Assembly: GCA_964544595.1 (NCBI GenBank)
Contig: CAZJBM010000043.1
Coordinates: forward strand, 1-13,002
From: JAGBWK01 sp964544595
Lineage (GTDB): Bacteria > Bacteroidota > Bacteroidia > Bacteroidales > Muribaculaceae
Direction of reading: 5' to 3'
Length of the DNA stretch: 13,002 bases
Both the position numbers and the translations under genes were made by a program. Under the pieces are notes generated by a model that was not told where the DNA came from, made no database searches, and worked only from the letters and a program-made list of their open reading frames with translations. Shown in pieces: positions 1 to 7,341 of this stretch; position 1 is the first letter of the stretch, and each line of letters begins with the position of its first letter.

Positions 1-644
1 AGGAAATGGCCGACTTCGTCGGTCTCGGCTTCGACCTCTCCTTTAAATACCGCACTCCCGCCATGATTCTCAGCGACGGCGTCGTCGGCCAGATGATGGA
101 GAAGGTGGTTCTCCCGCCGTTTAAACCGCGCCGCACCAACGAGGAAATCGCCGAGCAATGCCCTTGGGCCCTGACCGGCAAGCGCAACCGCAAGCGCAAC
201 GTGGTGACCTCGCTCGAACTCGACTCCGCCCTGATGGAGAAGAACAATGAGCGATTCCAGCGCACATACCGCGAAATCGAGGCCAACGAAGTGCGCTACG
301 AGACCTACGACATCGACGACGCCGACTACCTCATCGTAGCCTTCGGCTCTATGGCCCGCATTTGCCTCAAAGCCGCCGAGGAAGCCCGCAAAGAGGGCAT
401 CAAAATCGGCCTTATTCGCCCGATCACCCTCTGGCCCTTCCCCTACAAGGCTATCGAGGATGCCGCCAAGAACGTCAAAGGCATTCTCGTCGGCGAGCTC
501 AACGCCGGGCAGATGATCGAGGATGTGCGCCTCGCCGTCCACGACCGGGTGCCGACAGTGCATTTCGGCCGCCTCGGAGGCATAGTGCCCTCTCCCGCCG
601 AAGTCATCGAGTCGCTTAAGAAACAGCTTATCGACAACAAATAA
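1..644 (+). CDS. vorB: 2-oxoacid:ferredoxin oxidoreductase, alpha subunit (VorB/KorA type), 5' end outside window
   Basis: This is the C-terminal 213 or so residues of the alpha subunit of a multi-subunit 2-oxoacid:ferredoxin oxidoreductase. The enzyme decarboxylates a 2-oxoacid oxidatively to an acyl-CoA and passes electrons to ferredoxin in the cytoplasm. The frame is open through base 1, and the family is usually about 350-360 residues, so the first ATG seen (base 6, context EMADF) is internal. The stretch with MADFVGLGFDL and YRTPAMILSDG is typical of VorB-like proteins. The later part, with LIVAFGS, IGLIRPITLWPFP and a GELNAGQM segment, matches the PFOR domain II region. The beta and gamma genes follow on the same strand at 65- and 84-base gaps, so they probably form one operon. 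A small ferredoxin-like delta subunit is expected upstream but cannot be seen. The substrate (2-oxoisovalerate or 2-oxoglutarate) cannot be decided from sequence, so the symbol is provisional. Confidence 0.88.
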   Translation, partial: EMADFVGLGFDLSFKYRTPAMILSDGVVGQMMEKVVLPPFKPRRTNEEIAEQCPWALTGKRNRKRNVVTSLELDSALMEKNNERFQRTYREIEANEVRYETYDIDDADYLIVAFGSMARICLKAAEEARKEGIKIGLIRPITLWPFPYKAIEDAAKNVKGILVGELNAGQMIEDVRLAVHDRVPTVHFGRLGGIVPSPAEVIESLKKQLIDNK

Positions 645-709
645 GATTCCTGCGGGGCCCTTCACCCTTAGCCCTCATCATCATTGACCTCAAAAAAACT
701 CAAATAATA

Positions 710-1465
710 ATGACAATCATATCTCCCGAAAATAAAGTCTACAGCCGTCCGCGACTGCTCGACGACAATATAATGCACTACTGCCCCGGTTGCTCTCACG
801 GCGTCGTGCACAAACTCGTGGCCGAAGTCATCGACGAACTCGGCATCGAGGATTCAATTATAGGCGTGGCCCCGGTAGGCTGCGCGGTGTTCGCCTACAA
901 CTATATCGACATCGACTGGGTTGAGGCCGCCCACGGCCGCGCCCCCGCCGTCGCCACTGCCGTCAAGCGACTCCACCCCGAGATGGCAGTGTTCACCTAT
1001 CAGGGCGACGGCGACCTCTCGGCTATAGGCACCGCCGAAACCATCCATGCCGCCAACCGCGGCGAGAACATCGCCATAATCTTCATCAACAACGCCATTT
1101 ACGGCATGACCGGCGGACAAATGGCCCCCACTACCCTCGAAGGCCAGAAAACCGCCACCTGCCCCTACGGACGCCGCCCCGACCTCAACGGCTACCCCTT
1201 GGCTATCAGCAATCTGCTCGCTCAGCTCGACGGCACTTGCTACGTCACCCGCCAGTCGGTCGACACAGCCGCCTCGGCCCGAAAGACCAAAGCCGCCATC
1301 AAGAAAGCCCTTCAGAACTCTATCGACAAAAAAGGATGCTCGGTTGTGGAAGTGGTTTCGACCTGCAACTCTGGCTGGAAAATGAGCCCCGAGAAAGCCA
1401 ACGAGTGGATGCGCGAACACATGTTCAAGAAATATCCCCTCGGCGACCTGAAAAACAACGCGTAA
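710..1465 (+). CDS. 2-oxoacid:ferredoxin oxidoreductase, beta (thiamine pyrophosphate-binding) subunit
   Basis: This 251-residue protein is the catalytic TPP-binding subunit of the same oxidoreductase. Residues 25-28 are CPGC, and HGRA at 75-78 is characteristic of the family. The TPP/Mg2+ motif starts at GDGD (99-102) and ends at the asparagine pair 127-128, followed by AIYGMTGGQ. The length is close to the usual 240-280 residues for the four-subunit KorB/VorA class. Only one CPGC pair is obvious, and there is no ferredoxin-like CxxCxxC repeat, so iron-sulfur clusters beyond the one the family may carry are not expected here. The start is the first ATG after a 65-base A/T-rich gap and places CPGC at the usual distance from the N terminus. 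There is no Shine-Dalgarno sequence, as expected for Bacteroidota. It works as a heteromer with the flanking alpha and gamma subunits. Confidence 0.9.
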   Translation: MTIISPENKVYSRPRLLDDNIMHYCPGCSHGVVHKLVAEVIDELGIEDSIIGVAPVGCAVFAYNYIDIDWVEAAHGRAPAVATAVKRLHPEMAVFTYQGDGDLSAIGTAETIHAANRGENIAIIFINNAIYGMTGGQMAPTTLEGQKTATCPYGRRPDLNGYPLAISNLLAQLDGTCYVTRQSVDTAASARKTKAAIKKALQNSIDKKGCSVVEVVSTCNSGWKMSPEKANEWMREHMFKKYPLGDLKNNA

Positions 1466-1549
1466 CGCGCAATTAGCCATTCATTTCTTATCTAAAGCAT
1501 TAAGCTACCCGCTATCAGCTCTACGCTTTAAGTTAAAAGCCAACTAACA

Positions 1550-2083
1550 ATGAAAGAAGAAATTATAATAGCCGGTTTCGGCGGACAAGGCGTGCTGTCG
1601 ATGGGCAAAATCCTGGCTTACGCCGGCCTTATGAACGACCTCGAAGTCACCTGGATGCCCGCCTACGGACCCGAACAGCGCGGCGGCACCGCCAACGTCA
1701 CCGTCATAATCTCAGACCAACCCATCAGCTCTCCGATCGTCGACTCTTACGACACCGCCGTCATCCTCAACCAACAGAGTCTCGACAAATTTGAAAGCAA
1801 AGTGAAGCCCGGCGGACTCCTCATTTACGATCCCTCGGGTATTCACCACAAACCTACCCGCACCGACATTGAGGTGATTCCCGTCGACGCCATGGAGGCC
1901 ACTATCAAGCTCGGCAACGCCAAGGGCTACAACATGGTGCTCTTGGGCGCGCTGCTCCAGAAGAAACCGATGGTGACTATGGACGCTCTGCTCCGCGGTC
2001 TCAAAAAATCGCTTCCCGAACGCCACCATCACCTCATCCCAGCCAACGAAAAAGCCATCGAAGTGGGCAAATCGCTCGTTTAA
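1550..2083 (+). CDS. 2-oxoacid:ferredoxin oxidoreductase, gamma subunit
   Basis: This 177-residue protein is the gamma (catalytic domain, POR/KOR-type) subunit completing the visible alpha-beta-gamma set. The N-terminal glycine-rich GFGGQGV (residues 9-15) and the PAYGPEQRGG motif (37-46) are hallmarks of the family. The length of about 180 residues is normal. It is the last gene of the operon: the next gene lies on the opposite strand, and a strong 24-bp-arm hairpin with a T-run follows 37 bases after the stop. The 84-base gap before it holds no promoter that I can recognise, only a weak inverted repeat (1493-1498 with 1525-1530), so co-transcription with the beta subunit gene is likely. In anaerobic gut Bacteroidota such enzymes link branched-chain or central 2-oxoacid metabolism to reduced ferredoxin. 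That is family knowledge rather than something the sequence shows. Confidence 0.9.
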   Translation: MKEEIIIAGFGGQGVLSMGKILAYAGLMNDLEVTWMPAYGPEQRGGTANVTVIISDQPISSPIVDSYDTAVILNQQSLDKFESKVKPGGLLIYDPSGIHHKPTRTDIEVIPVDAMEATIKLGNAKGYNMVLLGALLQKKPMVTMDALLRGLKKSLPERHHHLIPANEKAIEVGKSLV

Positions 2084-2120
2084 GCGCGATTTTCTCCCAA
2101 AATTGAAAAAAAAAGACCTC

Positions 2121-2168
2121 AAAAAACGCGTCTGTTTTGTATTATAATACGAAACAGACGCGTTTTTT
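2121..2168. terminator. Bidirectional intrinsic terminator between convergent genes
   Basis: Two 24-base arms (2121-2144 and 2145-2168) are complementary throughout, with a single G-U wobble. The outer ends are A6 and T6 and the core is ACGCGTCTG/CAGACGCGT. Because the arms end in A-run and T-run, both strands yield a hairpin followed by U residues. It sits between the gamma subunit gene (+, stop at 2083) and the small secreted protein gene (-, stop at 2192), so it can serve both. Confidence 0.9.
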
Positions 2169-2191
2169 GACCCTCTTTTGCACTTTATTTT

Positions 2192-2593
2192 TTACATAGG
2201 CATCCCTTTTAGCATAGCTTCCATGTCGCCCTGCATGTAAATTAGCGCGTTTTGCCCCGGCGATTCAATCACCACAAGCATCTCACCCTGAGTGCCTTCG
2301 ACGGTTTCGGAGTAGACTTTCAGCACATAGTTGCCTTCGCTCATCTCGGTGAGCAGCATTTCGGCCGGAAGCGCACCCACAATCTCCTGTACTGCAGGCA
2401 TTTGCGATGTCGAAGGAGTAATGGCCTTGCAAAGTTTTATGTCGGGCTGCTCGGCCGCTGCTGCCTCGGTTGCGTCGACTACTGAAATGCCGGGAATGGC
2501 TTCGATTTTCGCGGCCGTGTCGCCCAGAGTTGATGCCAACATTGCCGCGAAAGAGCCAAGCGCTAACGCGCACGAAATAAAAAATCGTTTCAT
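2192..2593 (-). CDS. Small secreted protein of unknown function (possibly DUF4252-like)
   Basis: I do not recognise this 133-residue protein with certainty. The N terminus has a Sec signal peptide: basic MKRFF, then a hydrophobic run to about residue 20 (AMLAS), with no lipobox cysteine, so the mature protein should be periplasmic or secreted. The mature part is acidic and alanine/glutamate-rich. It ends in a beta-rich segment (YVLKVYSE, GEMLVVIESPG, ALIYMQGDMEAMLKGMP). That ending resembles the closing strands of DUF4252 proteins of Bacteroidota, but the match is too loose to name it. There is a lone cysteine in the mature region (residue 55). A strong Bacteroides-type promoter lies 53 bases upstream of the start, and a hairpin follows near the predicted mRNA 5' end. 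It is monocistronic, convergent with the oxidoreductase operon and divergent from the ABC transporter. Confidence 0.75.
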   Translation of the reverse strand: MKRFFISCALALGSFAAMLASTLGDTAAKIEAIPGISVVDATEAAAAEQPDIKLCKAITPSTSQMPAVQEIVGALPAEMLLTEMSEGNYVLKVYSETVEGTQGEMLVVIESPGQNALIYMQGDMEAMLKGMPM

Positions 2594-2614
2594 ATCAAAT
2601 CATTATTTAAGTTA

Positions 2615-2635
2615 AAGCGGTGCCCTGGCACGCTT
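2615..2635 (-). other. Stem-loop at the predicted 5' end of the secreted-protein mRNA
   Basis: AAGCG-g-TGCC pairs with GGCACGCTT, giving a nine-pair stem with one bulged base and a tiny CT (or CCTG) loop. It begins about 10 bases downstream of the -7 box at 2646-2653 on the minus strand, so it would form close to the very 5' end of the transcript. Its role is unknown; mRNA stabilisation is one possibility. Confidence 0.5.
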
Positions 2636-2645
2636 ATCATCAACG

Positions 2646-2676
2646 CAAAGTTAATGAATAAGCCTCAATCCTCAAA
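2646..2676 (-). promoter_or_regulatory. Bacteroides-type promoter for the small secreted protein
   Basis: Read on the minus strand, TTTG (2673-2676) is followed after 19 bases by TAACTTTG (2646-2653). This is an exact fit to the Bacteroidota housekeeping consensus TTTG / TAnnTTTG. Transcription should begin around 2640, giving a leader of roughly 45-50 bases before the ATG at 2593. Confidence 0.75.
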
Positions 2677-2747
2677 ACAAATCATAAGTTTTAGGCCAGT
2701 TTTTATGATTATTTGCAAAATAGGAGGCGGTAGTAAAATCTTTTTAG

Positions 2748-2755
2748 TAATTTTG
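2748..2755 (+). promoter_or_regulatory. Possible -7 box (TAATTTTG) upstream of the ABC transporter
   Basis: TAATTTTGCGG is a perfect TAnnTTTG box on the plus strand in the divergent gap. No TTTG lies at the right distance upstream (the nearest, 2712-2715, is 32 bases away). It would give a leader of about 100 bases before the ABC transporter ATG at 2861. Confidence 0.4.
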
Positions 2756-2798
2756 CGGTTAACATATACCTGTCCAAAGGAAGGTTTTGGGGGTTGGA

Positions 2799-2830
2799 TT
2801 TGGGGATGAGGGGGTTTTTCAGTATCTTCG
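2799..2830 (+). promoter_or_regulatory. Alternative promoter for the ABC transporter
   Basis: TTTG (2799-2802) is followed after 20 bases by TATCTTCG (2823-2830), a one-mismatch version of the TAnnTTTG -7 box. The spacing is canonical and the predicted start, near 2835, would leave a leader of about 26 bases. It competes with the perfect but orphan -7 box at 2748. The sequence cannot decide between them, and both may be used. Confidence 0.4.
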
Positions 2831-2860
2831 CGGGAAATTTTGAATTAAACTTCTTCAGCA

Positions 2861-4687
2861 ATGAACGATTTCATTAAGATACTTCGCCGATTCGTGCCCC
2901 CCTACAAGAAGTATCTGATCCTCAATATCATTTTCAACATCATCGCCGCTATCCTAACCCTCTTTTCCTTCGCTATCATCATCCCCATACTGGAGATGCT
3001 GTTCAAGGTTAAGGAGGCGACCTACAGCTATATGACTCTCGATCAGGGGTCGCTTAAAGACGTGGCGTTCAACAATTTTTACTATTACACGCAGCAGGCG
3101 ATAGCCGATTTCGGGCCGTCGACGACCCTCGGGTTGCTTGCGGCGATGCTCGTGGTGATGACGCTGCTGAAAACCGGCACCACCTACTTAGCGTCGTACT
3201 TCATCATCCCGCTTCGGTCGGGCATAGTGCGCGATATACGTAATTATATGTACGACAAGATACTGCGCCTCCCAATATCGTTTTTCACGTCGGAGCGCAA
3301 GGGGGATGTGATGGCCCGCATGAGCGGCGACGTGGCCGAAATCGAGAACTCGGTGATGGCCTCGCTCGATATGTTTTTCAAAAACCCGATCATTATTATA
3401 ATCTGCCTGGGAACGATGTGCGCCATTTCGTGGCAATTGACGCTTTTCGTGTTGATTCTGCTCCCGATGGCGGGGTATGTGATGGGTAAGGTCGGGAAAA
3501 AGCTGAAACGCAAGTCGCTTGAGCTGCAGAACCAATGGGGGGCGATAATGTCGAACATCGAGGAGACGCTGGGGGGCCTGCGTATCATCAAGGCATTCAA
3601 CGCCGAGGGGAAGATGCGCAAAAACTTCCGCAGCGGCACGCAGACTTTCTACCGGATGAGCAACAACGTGGCGCGCCGCCAGTCGCTCGCCCACCCGATG
3701 AGCGAATTTCTCGGCACGACGACGATTGCCATAGTCCTATGGTTTGGCGGCTCGCTCATTCTCAACGGACAAAGCTCGCTCAACGCGTCGTCGTTCATCT
3801 ACTATCTCGTCATATTCTACAACATTATCAACCCGGCCAAAGAGCTGTCGAAGGCGATGTACGCCATACAGAAGGGCATCGCGTCGATGGCCCGCGTCGA
3901 CGTGATTCTCAACGCCGAGAACCCGATCAAGGACCCCGCCGAGGCGAAGGAAATCAAGAAGTTGAAGGGGAACGTGAGATACACGGATGTGACGTTCAGT
4001 TACGGCACCAACGAGGTGCTCCACAATATCGACCTTGAGATACCCGCCGGGGCGACCGTGGCGCTCGTAGGGCAGTCGGGGTCGGGCAAATCGACTTTGG
4101 CCGATCTCCTACCCCGATTTTACGACGTGGACAAAGGGAAAATAGAGGTTGACGGGATAGATATCCGCGACATGAAGGTGCACGACCTGCGCTCGTTTAT
4201 GGGGAACGTCAACCAGGAGGCCATACTTTTCAACGACTCATTCTACAACAACATAACATTCGGCGTCGAAAGCGCCACGATGGAGCAAGTGATAGAGGCG
4301 GCTAAAATAGCCAACGCCCACGACTTCATCATGGAGACCGAGGAGGGATATGACACGAACATAGGCGACCGCGGCTGCCGCCTCTCAGGAGGCCAGCGAC
4401 AGCGACTGTCGATAGCCCGCGCTATCCTGAAGAACCCGCCGATGCTGATACTCGACGAGGCCACCTCGGCTCTCGACTCGGAGAGCGAGAAGGTGGTGCA
4501 GGAAGCTCTTGACCGACTTATGAAGGACCGCACAACCCTCGTCATAGCCCACCGCTTGTCAACGATATGCAATGCCGACCTGATCTGCGTGCTCCATGAG
4601 GGGCGCATCGTAGAGCGGGGCACCCATGAGGAGCTTATGGCACTCGGGGGCTACTATTCGCGCCTGGTAGAGATGCAGAAGTTTTAG
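2861..4687 (+). CDS. ABC exporter half-transporter, MsbA-like (fused permease and ATPase)
   Basis: This 608-residue protein has the type IV exporter layout, membrane domain first and ATPase second, and should act as a homodimer in the inner membrane. Hydrophobic segments lie at about residues 18-46, 90-115, 174-210 and 283-325. The region between the first two is unusually long and soluble-looking (about 47-88). The nucleotide-binding domain has Walker A GQSGSGKST (404-412), the Q-loop glutamine at 452, signature LSGGQ (508-512), Walker B ending in LDEATSALD with catalytic Glu533, and the switch His564. All are intact. The overall pattern resembles lipid A or lipid flippases of the MsbA group, but multidrug or peptide exporters share this architecture, so the substrate is open. 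It is a single-gene unit: its neighbours are divergent (left) and convergent (right, 29 bases away with no evident terminator). Confidence 0.88.
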   Translation: MNDFIKILRRFVPPYKKYLILNIIFNIIAAILTLFSFAIIIPILEMLFKVKEATYSYMTLDQGSLKDVAFNNFYYYTQQAIADFGPSTTLGLLAAMLVVMTLLKTGTTYLASYFIIPLRSGIVRDIRNYMYDKILRLPISFFTSERKGDVMARMSGDVAEIENSVMASLDMFFKNPIIIIICLGTMCAISWQLTLFVLILLPMAGYVMGKVGKKLKRKSLELQNQWGAIMSNIEETLGGLRIIKAFNAEGKMRKNFRSGTQTFYRMSNNVARRQSLAHPMSEFLGTTTIAIVLWFGGSLILNGQSSLNASSFIYYLVIFYNIINPAKELSKAMYAIQKGIASMARVDVILNAENPIKDPAEAKEIKKLKGNVRYTDVTFSYGTNEVLHNIDLEIPAGATVALVGQSGSGKSTLADLLPRFYDVDKGKIEVDGIDIRDMKVHDLRSFMGNVNQEAILFNDSFYNNITFGVESATMEQVIEAAKIANAHDFIMETEEGYDTNIGDRGCRLSGGQRQRLSIARAILKNPPMLILDEATSALDSESEKVVQEALDRLMKDRTTLVIAHRLSTICNADLICVLHEGRIVERGTHEELMALGGYYSRLVEMQKF

Positions 4688-4716
4688 AGCCTGTCCCATA
4701 AAATCTGTTAACGCTC

Positions 4717-5919
4717 TTAACGGAGGCGGTTGCGGAGATAGTGGCGACGCGCATAGGCGTAGTAAATAGCCGCGCCGCAAGCGTTGACCGCGAACGCGCT
4801 CCAGAATGCGCCGCCAAATCCCTGATACTGGGCGATAGTGCCGCCAAGGAGGGTACCGATGCCGACGCCTACGTCCCACGACACGAGCAGAGTGGAGTTG
4901 GCTGTGCCGCGGCGGTCATTTTCAGCCAGATTGATAAACATATTCTGGAAGGCGGGGAACATGTGGCCGTTGCCCAAGCCTATAATCAACGCCGAGGCGT
5001 AGAAAGCGAAAATGCTGTGGACCGCGGCGAAGAGGCAGTAACCGCAGAGCGCAACCGCGATACCGATAGACGCATTGCGGGCGATAAGGCCCTTGCGGAG
5101 GGTGCGGCTACCTGTAAGTCGCGACAGGATAAGACCTCCGGCGAGGAGCATGAAGAAGAATCCGGTGCCTCCGGTGATACCGAGCTCGTCGCGCGCATAA
5201 ATGGCGATGTAGGTAGAGAGCACACCGAAGGAGAAAGCGAAGCAGATCATGCAGAGGCTCTGACTCCACCCCTTAACCAGGATGAAGCGGTCGAGCGACA
5301 TAGGGGGACGCACCTTACGGGTTTCGCGCGACCGCAATTTCACTCTCGAATCAATCAGGAAACCGCCCGCGGCGATTATCAGCGACAGGGTAAAGAGCAC
5401 GTTGAAATTCTCGCACCACGCGAAAATCCAGAGCGCGACAGTGGGGCCGATAGCCGTGGCGATATTGTTGCTCAACCCATAGAACCCGATGCCCTCTGTG
5501 CGCCGCGAGGAGGGGAGCACGTCGATAGCCACAGTAGAGTTGGCCACAGTCACCGCCCCGAAGGGGAATCCGTGGAGAGTGCGCACGACGGCGAAAGCGA
5601 CGAGCGACCCGGCCAAAAGGTAGCCGCCGAAGAACGCGGCGAACACGCCGAACGTGATCAAAAGCACCACCTTGCGGGGGAAGGAGTCGACAAGATAGCC
5701 CGAAAAGGGGCGAATGAGCAGCGTGGTAAGCGTATAGCCGGCGAGCACGTAGCCGATAGTCTCCTTATCGGCGCCGAATTGCTCGTTGAGATATAGGGGG
5801 AGAAGGGGTGTAAGCAACATAAACGAGAAGAAAAGCATGAAATTAGAGCTCCATACCTTCAGATAGTTAGAGTTCCAAAGCTTCTCTTTAACAGGCGTTG
5901 CGGGGTTGACAGTATCCAT
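4717..5919 (-). CDS. Major facilitator superfamily (MFS) transporter
   Basis: This 400-residue protein is hydrophobic throughout, as expected for twelve membrane helices in the inner membrane. Motif A between helices 2 and 3 is clear: GYLVDSFPRK at residues 74-83 (G-x-L-x-D-x-x-x-R-K). A motif-B-like arginine lies in RTLHGFPFGA (113-122), and a GFYGLSNNIATAIGP segment (145-159) occupies the motif C position, which points to a proton-driven antiporter of the drug or sugar-efflux type. The substrate is not inferable. The C terminus is short and basic (ARRHYLRNRLR). The N-terminal 20 residues are a soluble cytoplasmic tail, and the ATG at 5919 is the first in frame after a predicted leader. The gene is transcribed alone, convergent with the ABC exporter and divergent from the sensor kinase. 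Confidence 0.85.
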   Translation of the reverse strand: MDTVNPATPVKEKLWNSNYLKVWSSNFMLFFSFMLLTPLLPLYLNEQFGADKETIGYVLAGYTLTTLLIRPFSGYLVDSFPRKVVLLITFGVFAAFFGGYLLAGSLVAFAVVRTLHGFPFGAVTVANSTVAIDVLPSSRRTEGIGFYGLSNNIATAIGPTVALWIFAWCENFNVLFTLSLIIAAGGFLIDSRVKLRSRETRKVRPPMSLDRFILVKGWSQSLCMICFAFSFGVLSTYIAIYARDELGITGGTGFFFMLLAGGLILSRLTGSRTLRKGLIARNASIGIAVALCGYCLFAAVHSIFAFYASALIIGLGNGHMFPAFQNMFINLAENDRRGTANSTLLVSWDVGVGIGTLLGGTIAQYQGFGGAFWSAFAVNACGAAIYYAYARRHYLRNRLR

Positions 5920-5978
5920 AATATTTTTACCTTAGCTGAAACGAGAAATATAAAATAAGAACGCCTTAAAGGGCGGTA

Positions 5979-6006
5979 AGGTTTCGCAACCTGCGGCGCA
6001 AAGTTA
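5979..6006 (-). promoter_or_regulatory. -7 box and 5' stem-loop for the MFS transporter gene
   Basis: On the minus strand a perfect TAACTTTG box lies at 5999-6006. No TTTG is present at the expected -33 position; that region is GC-rich, so the promoter may be weak or activator-dependent. Immediately downstream, AGGTT-tcgc-AACCT (5979-5992) can form a five-pair tetraloop hairpin at or beside the predicted transcription start. The leader is about 75 bases. The rest of the divergent gap to the kinase gene at 6129 holds only an imperfect plus-strand TACGTTTA (6058-6065) as a possible kinase -7 box. Confidence 0.45.
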
Positions 6007-6128
6007 CGAAAAAATTCCAATAAGGGCGCGGCGGGCCGCAATATCACCCCTATTTGTTACGTTTAACAATAGTGAACACGATCATTAATTAACCAATCTC
6101 TCTCATAAACCACCGAACAGACCGACGC

Positions 6129-7328
6129 ATGAACATATACGACATACGCCGCTACGGCAAATGGGCATTTTTCGCCGTCACAGCAATCATGGTGGCGATA
6201 TTCCTGCGAGTGTCGAACGACCTGGTCAACGACCTGTCGCGGCAGGAGCGGGAGCGAATGCAGATATGGGCCGACGCGACAAAAAAGCTCTCCTCGACCG
6301 AGGGATTCGAGTCGCCGGGCGACATAGAGTTTCTTCTCGACATAATACGCCGCAACAACACGATACCGGTGCTACTGACCGACCGCGACGGCAACATACT
6401 CGACCACCGCAACTTCGACCTTCCGGAGCCTATCGACTCGCTGCAGCCGTTCGTGCTGTCGCCCGCCAACAGGGATTATCTGCAAAACAAGCTTGACGAC
6501 CTGCGCAACGGCCCCAACGTGATAATCATAGCCATCACCGACCTCGACACCCAATATCTCTATTACGAGGACTCGAAGCTGCTGAAGCGGCTCAGCGTGT
6601 TCCCCTACCTGGAGCTGCTGGTCATGCTCGCGTTTATCTTCGTGGGCTACTACGCGATCTCGTCGACCAAGCGGGCGGAGCAAAACAAGGTGTGGGTCGG
6701 GCTGTCGAAGGAGACGGCCCATCAGCTCGGCACTCCGATCTCGTCGCTCATGGCATGGATGGAATATCTCGACTCGGTAGGCTTCGAGCCGGAGACGGTG
6801 AAGGAGATGAACAAAGACGTGAACCGCCTGAGCACAATCGCGTCGCGATTCTCGAAGATAGGCTCGGCACCGACGCTTGAGACGGCCGACGCACGCGAGC
6901 TCGTGACGCGCGCGGCCGACTATATGCGCCGCCGCATCTCCTCGCGCATCTCGCTGACGGTCGAGCAGTCGGCCGACCCGCTCCCGGTCGACCTCTCGGC
7001 CCCGCTGGTAGAGTGGGTAATGGAGAATCTGATCAAGAACGCGGTAGACGCCATGGAGGGGTCGGGATCGATCACGATAAAGACATCGCGGCTCAGCAAC
7101 CACGCCGTGATCGACGTGACCGACACCGGCAAAGGCATCTCGCGCAAGCACCAGAAGACGGTGTTCAACCCCGGCTTCACCACCAAGAAGCGGGGCTGGG
7201 GCCTCGGCCTGACGCTCGCGCGGCGCATCATAACGGAGTATCACAGCGGCCGCATATTCGTGCTACGCAGCGAGCCGGGGCGCGGCACCACCTTCCGCAT
7301 CACCCTCCCCCTGAAGAAAGAACAATAA
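6129..7328 (+). CDS. Membrane sensor histidine kinase (orphan)
   Basis: This 399-residue kinase should sense a periplasmic or envelope signal and autophosphorylate a histidine. Membrane helix 1 is at about 11-27 and helix 2 at about 157-177. The roughly 130 residues between them form a periplasmic domain with a PAS/Cache-like stretch (VLLTDRDGNILDHRNF, 81-96). There is no room for a HAMP domain: helix 2 is followed almost directly by the dimerisation helix with phospho-acceptor His198 in KETAHQLGTP. The ATPase domain has the N-box ENLIKNAVDAM (299-309), G1 DTGKG (332-336) and G2 GWGLGL (356-361). No response regulator gene is adjacent, so the partner is unknown. The G3E GTPase gene starts 13 bases after the stop, so the two are almost certainly co-transcribed. 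The start is the first ATG, placing a short basic segment before helix 1. Confidence 0.88.
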   Translation: MNIYDIRRYGKWAFFAVTAIMVAIFLRVSNDLVNDLSRQERERMQIWADATKKLSSTEGFESPGDIEFLLDIIRRNNTIPVLLTDRDGNILDHRNFDLPEPIDSLQPFVLSPANRDYLQNKLDDLRNGPNVIIIAITDLDTQYLYYEDSKLLKRLSVFPYLELLVMLAFIFVGYYAISSTKRAEQNKVWVGLSKETAHQLGTPISSLMAWMEYLDSVGFEPETVKEMNKDVNRLSTIASRFSKIGSAPTLETADARELVTRAADYMRRRISSRISLTVEQSADPLPVDLSAPLVEWVMENLIKNAVDAMEGSGSITIKTSRLSNHAVIDVTDTGKGISRKHQKTVFNPGFTTKKRGWGLGLTLARRIITEYHSGRIFVLRSEPGRGTTFRITLPLKKEQ

Positions 7329-7341
7329 TACATATACAGTC

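Noticed and set aside
854..1480. Minus-strand open frame of 208 codons over the beta subunit gene
   Set aside because: It is a shadow of a confident TPP-binding subunit; the glycine/valine-rich composition is a by-product of the opposite strand's codon bias.
1493..1530. TAAAGC/GCTTTA inverted repeat between the beta and gamma subunit genes as a terminator or attenuator
   Set aside because: It is a six-base A/T-rich stem with a 26-base loop and no T-run; too weak to call.
4688..4711. AGCCTGTCCCATAAAATCTG in the convergent ABC/MFS gap, resembling an insertion-sequence end
   Set aside because: I see no matching inverted end, target duplication or transposase in the window, and both flanking genes are intact.
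4741..5796. Long plus-strand open frame (351 codons) opposite the MFS transporter gene
   Set aside because: It is rich in charged residues with no domain pattern, and lies wholly antisense to a clear membrane transporter with intact motifs; GC-rich codons create such shadow frames.
6053..6065. TTTG followed by TACGTTTA as a complete promoter for the sensor kinase
   Set aside because: The two elements are nearly adjacent instead of about 20 bases apart and the -7 match is imperfect; only the -7-like box is mentioned as a possibility.
6372..7244. Minus-strand open frame of 290 codons inside the sensor kinase gene
   Set aside because: It is antisense to intact H, N, G1 and G2 boxes of the kinase; no independent motif or promoter.
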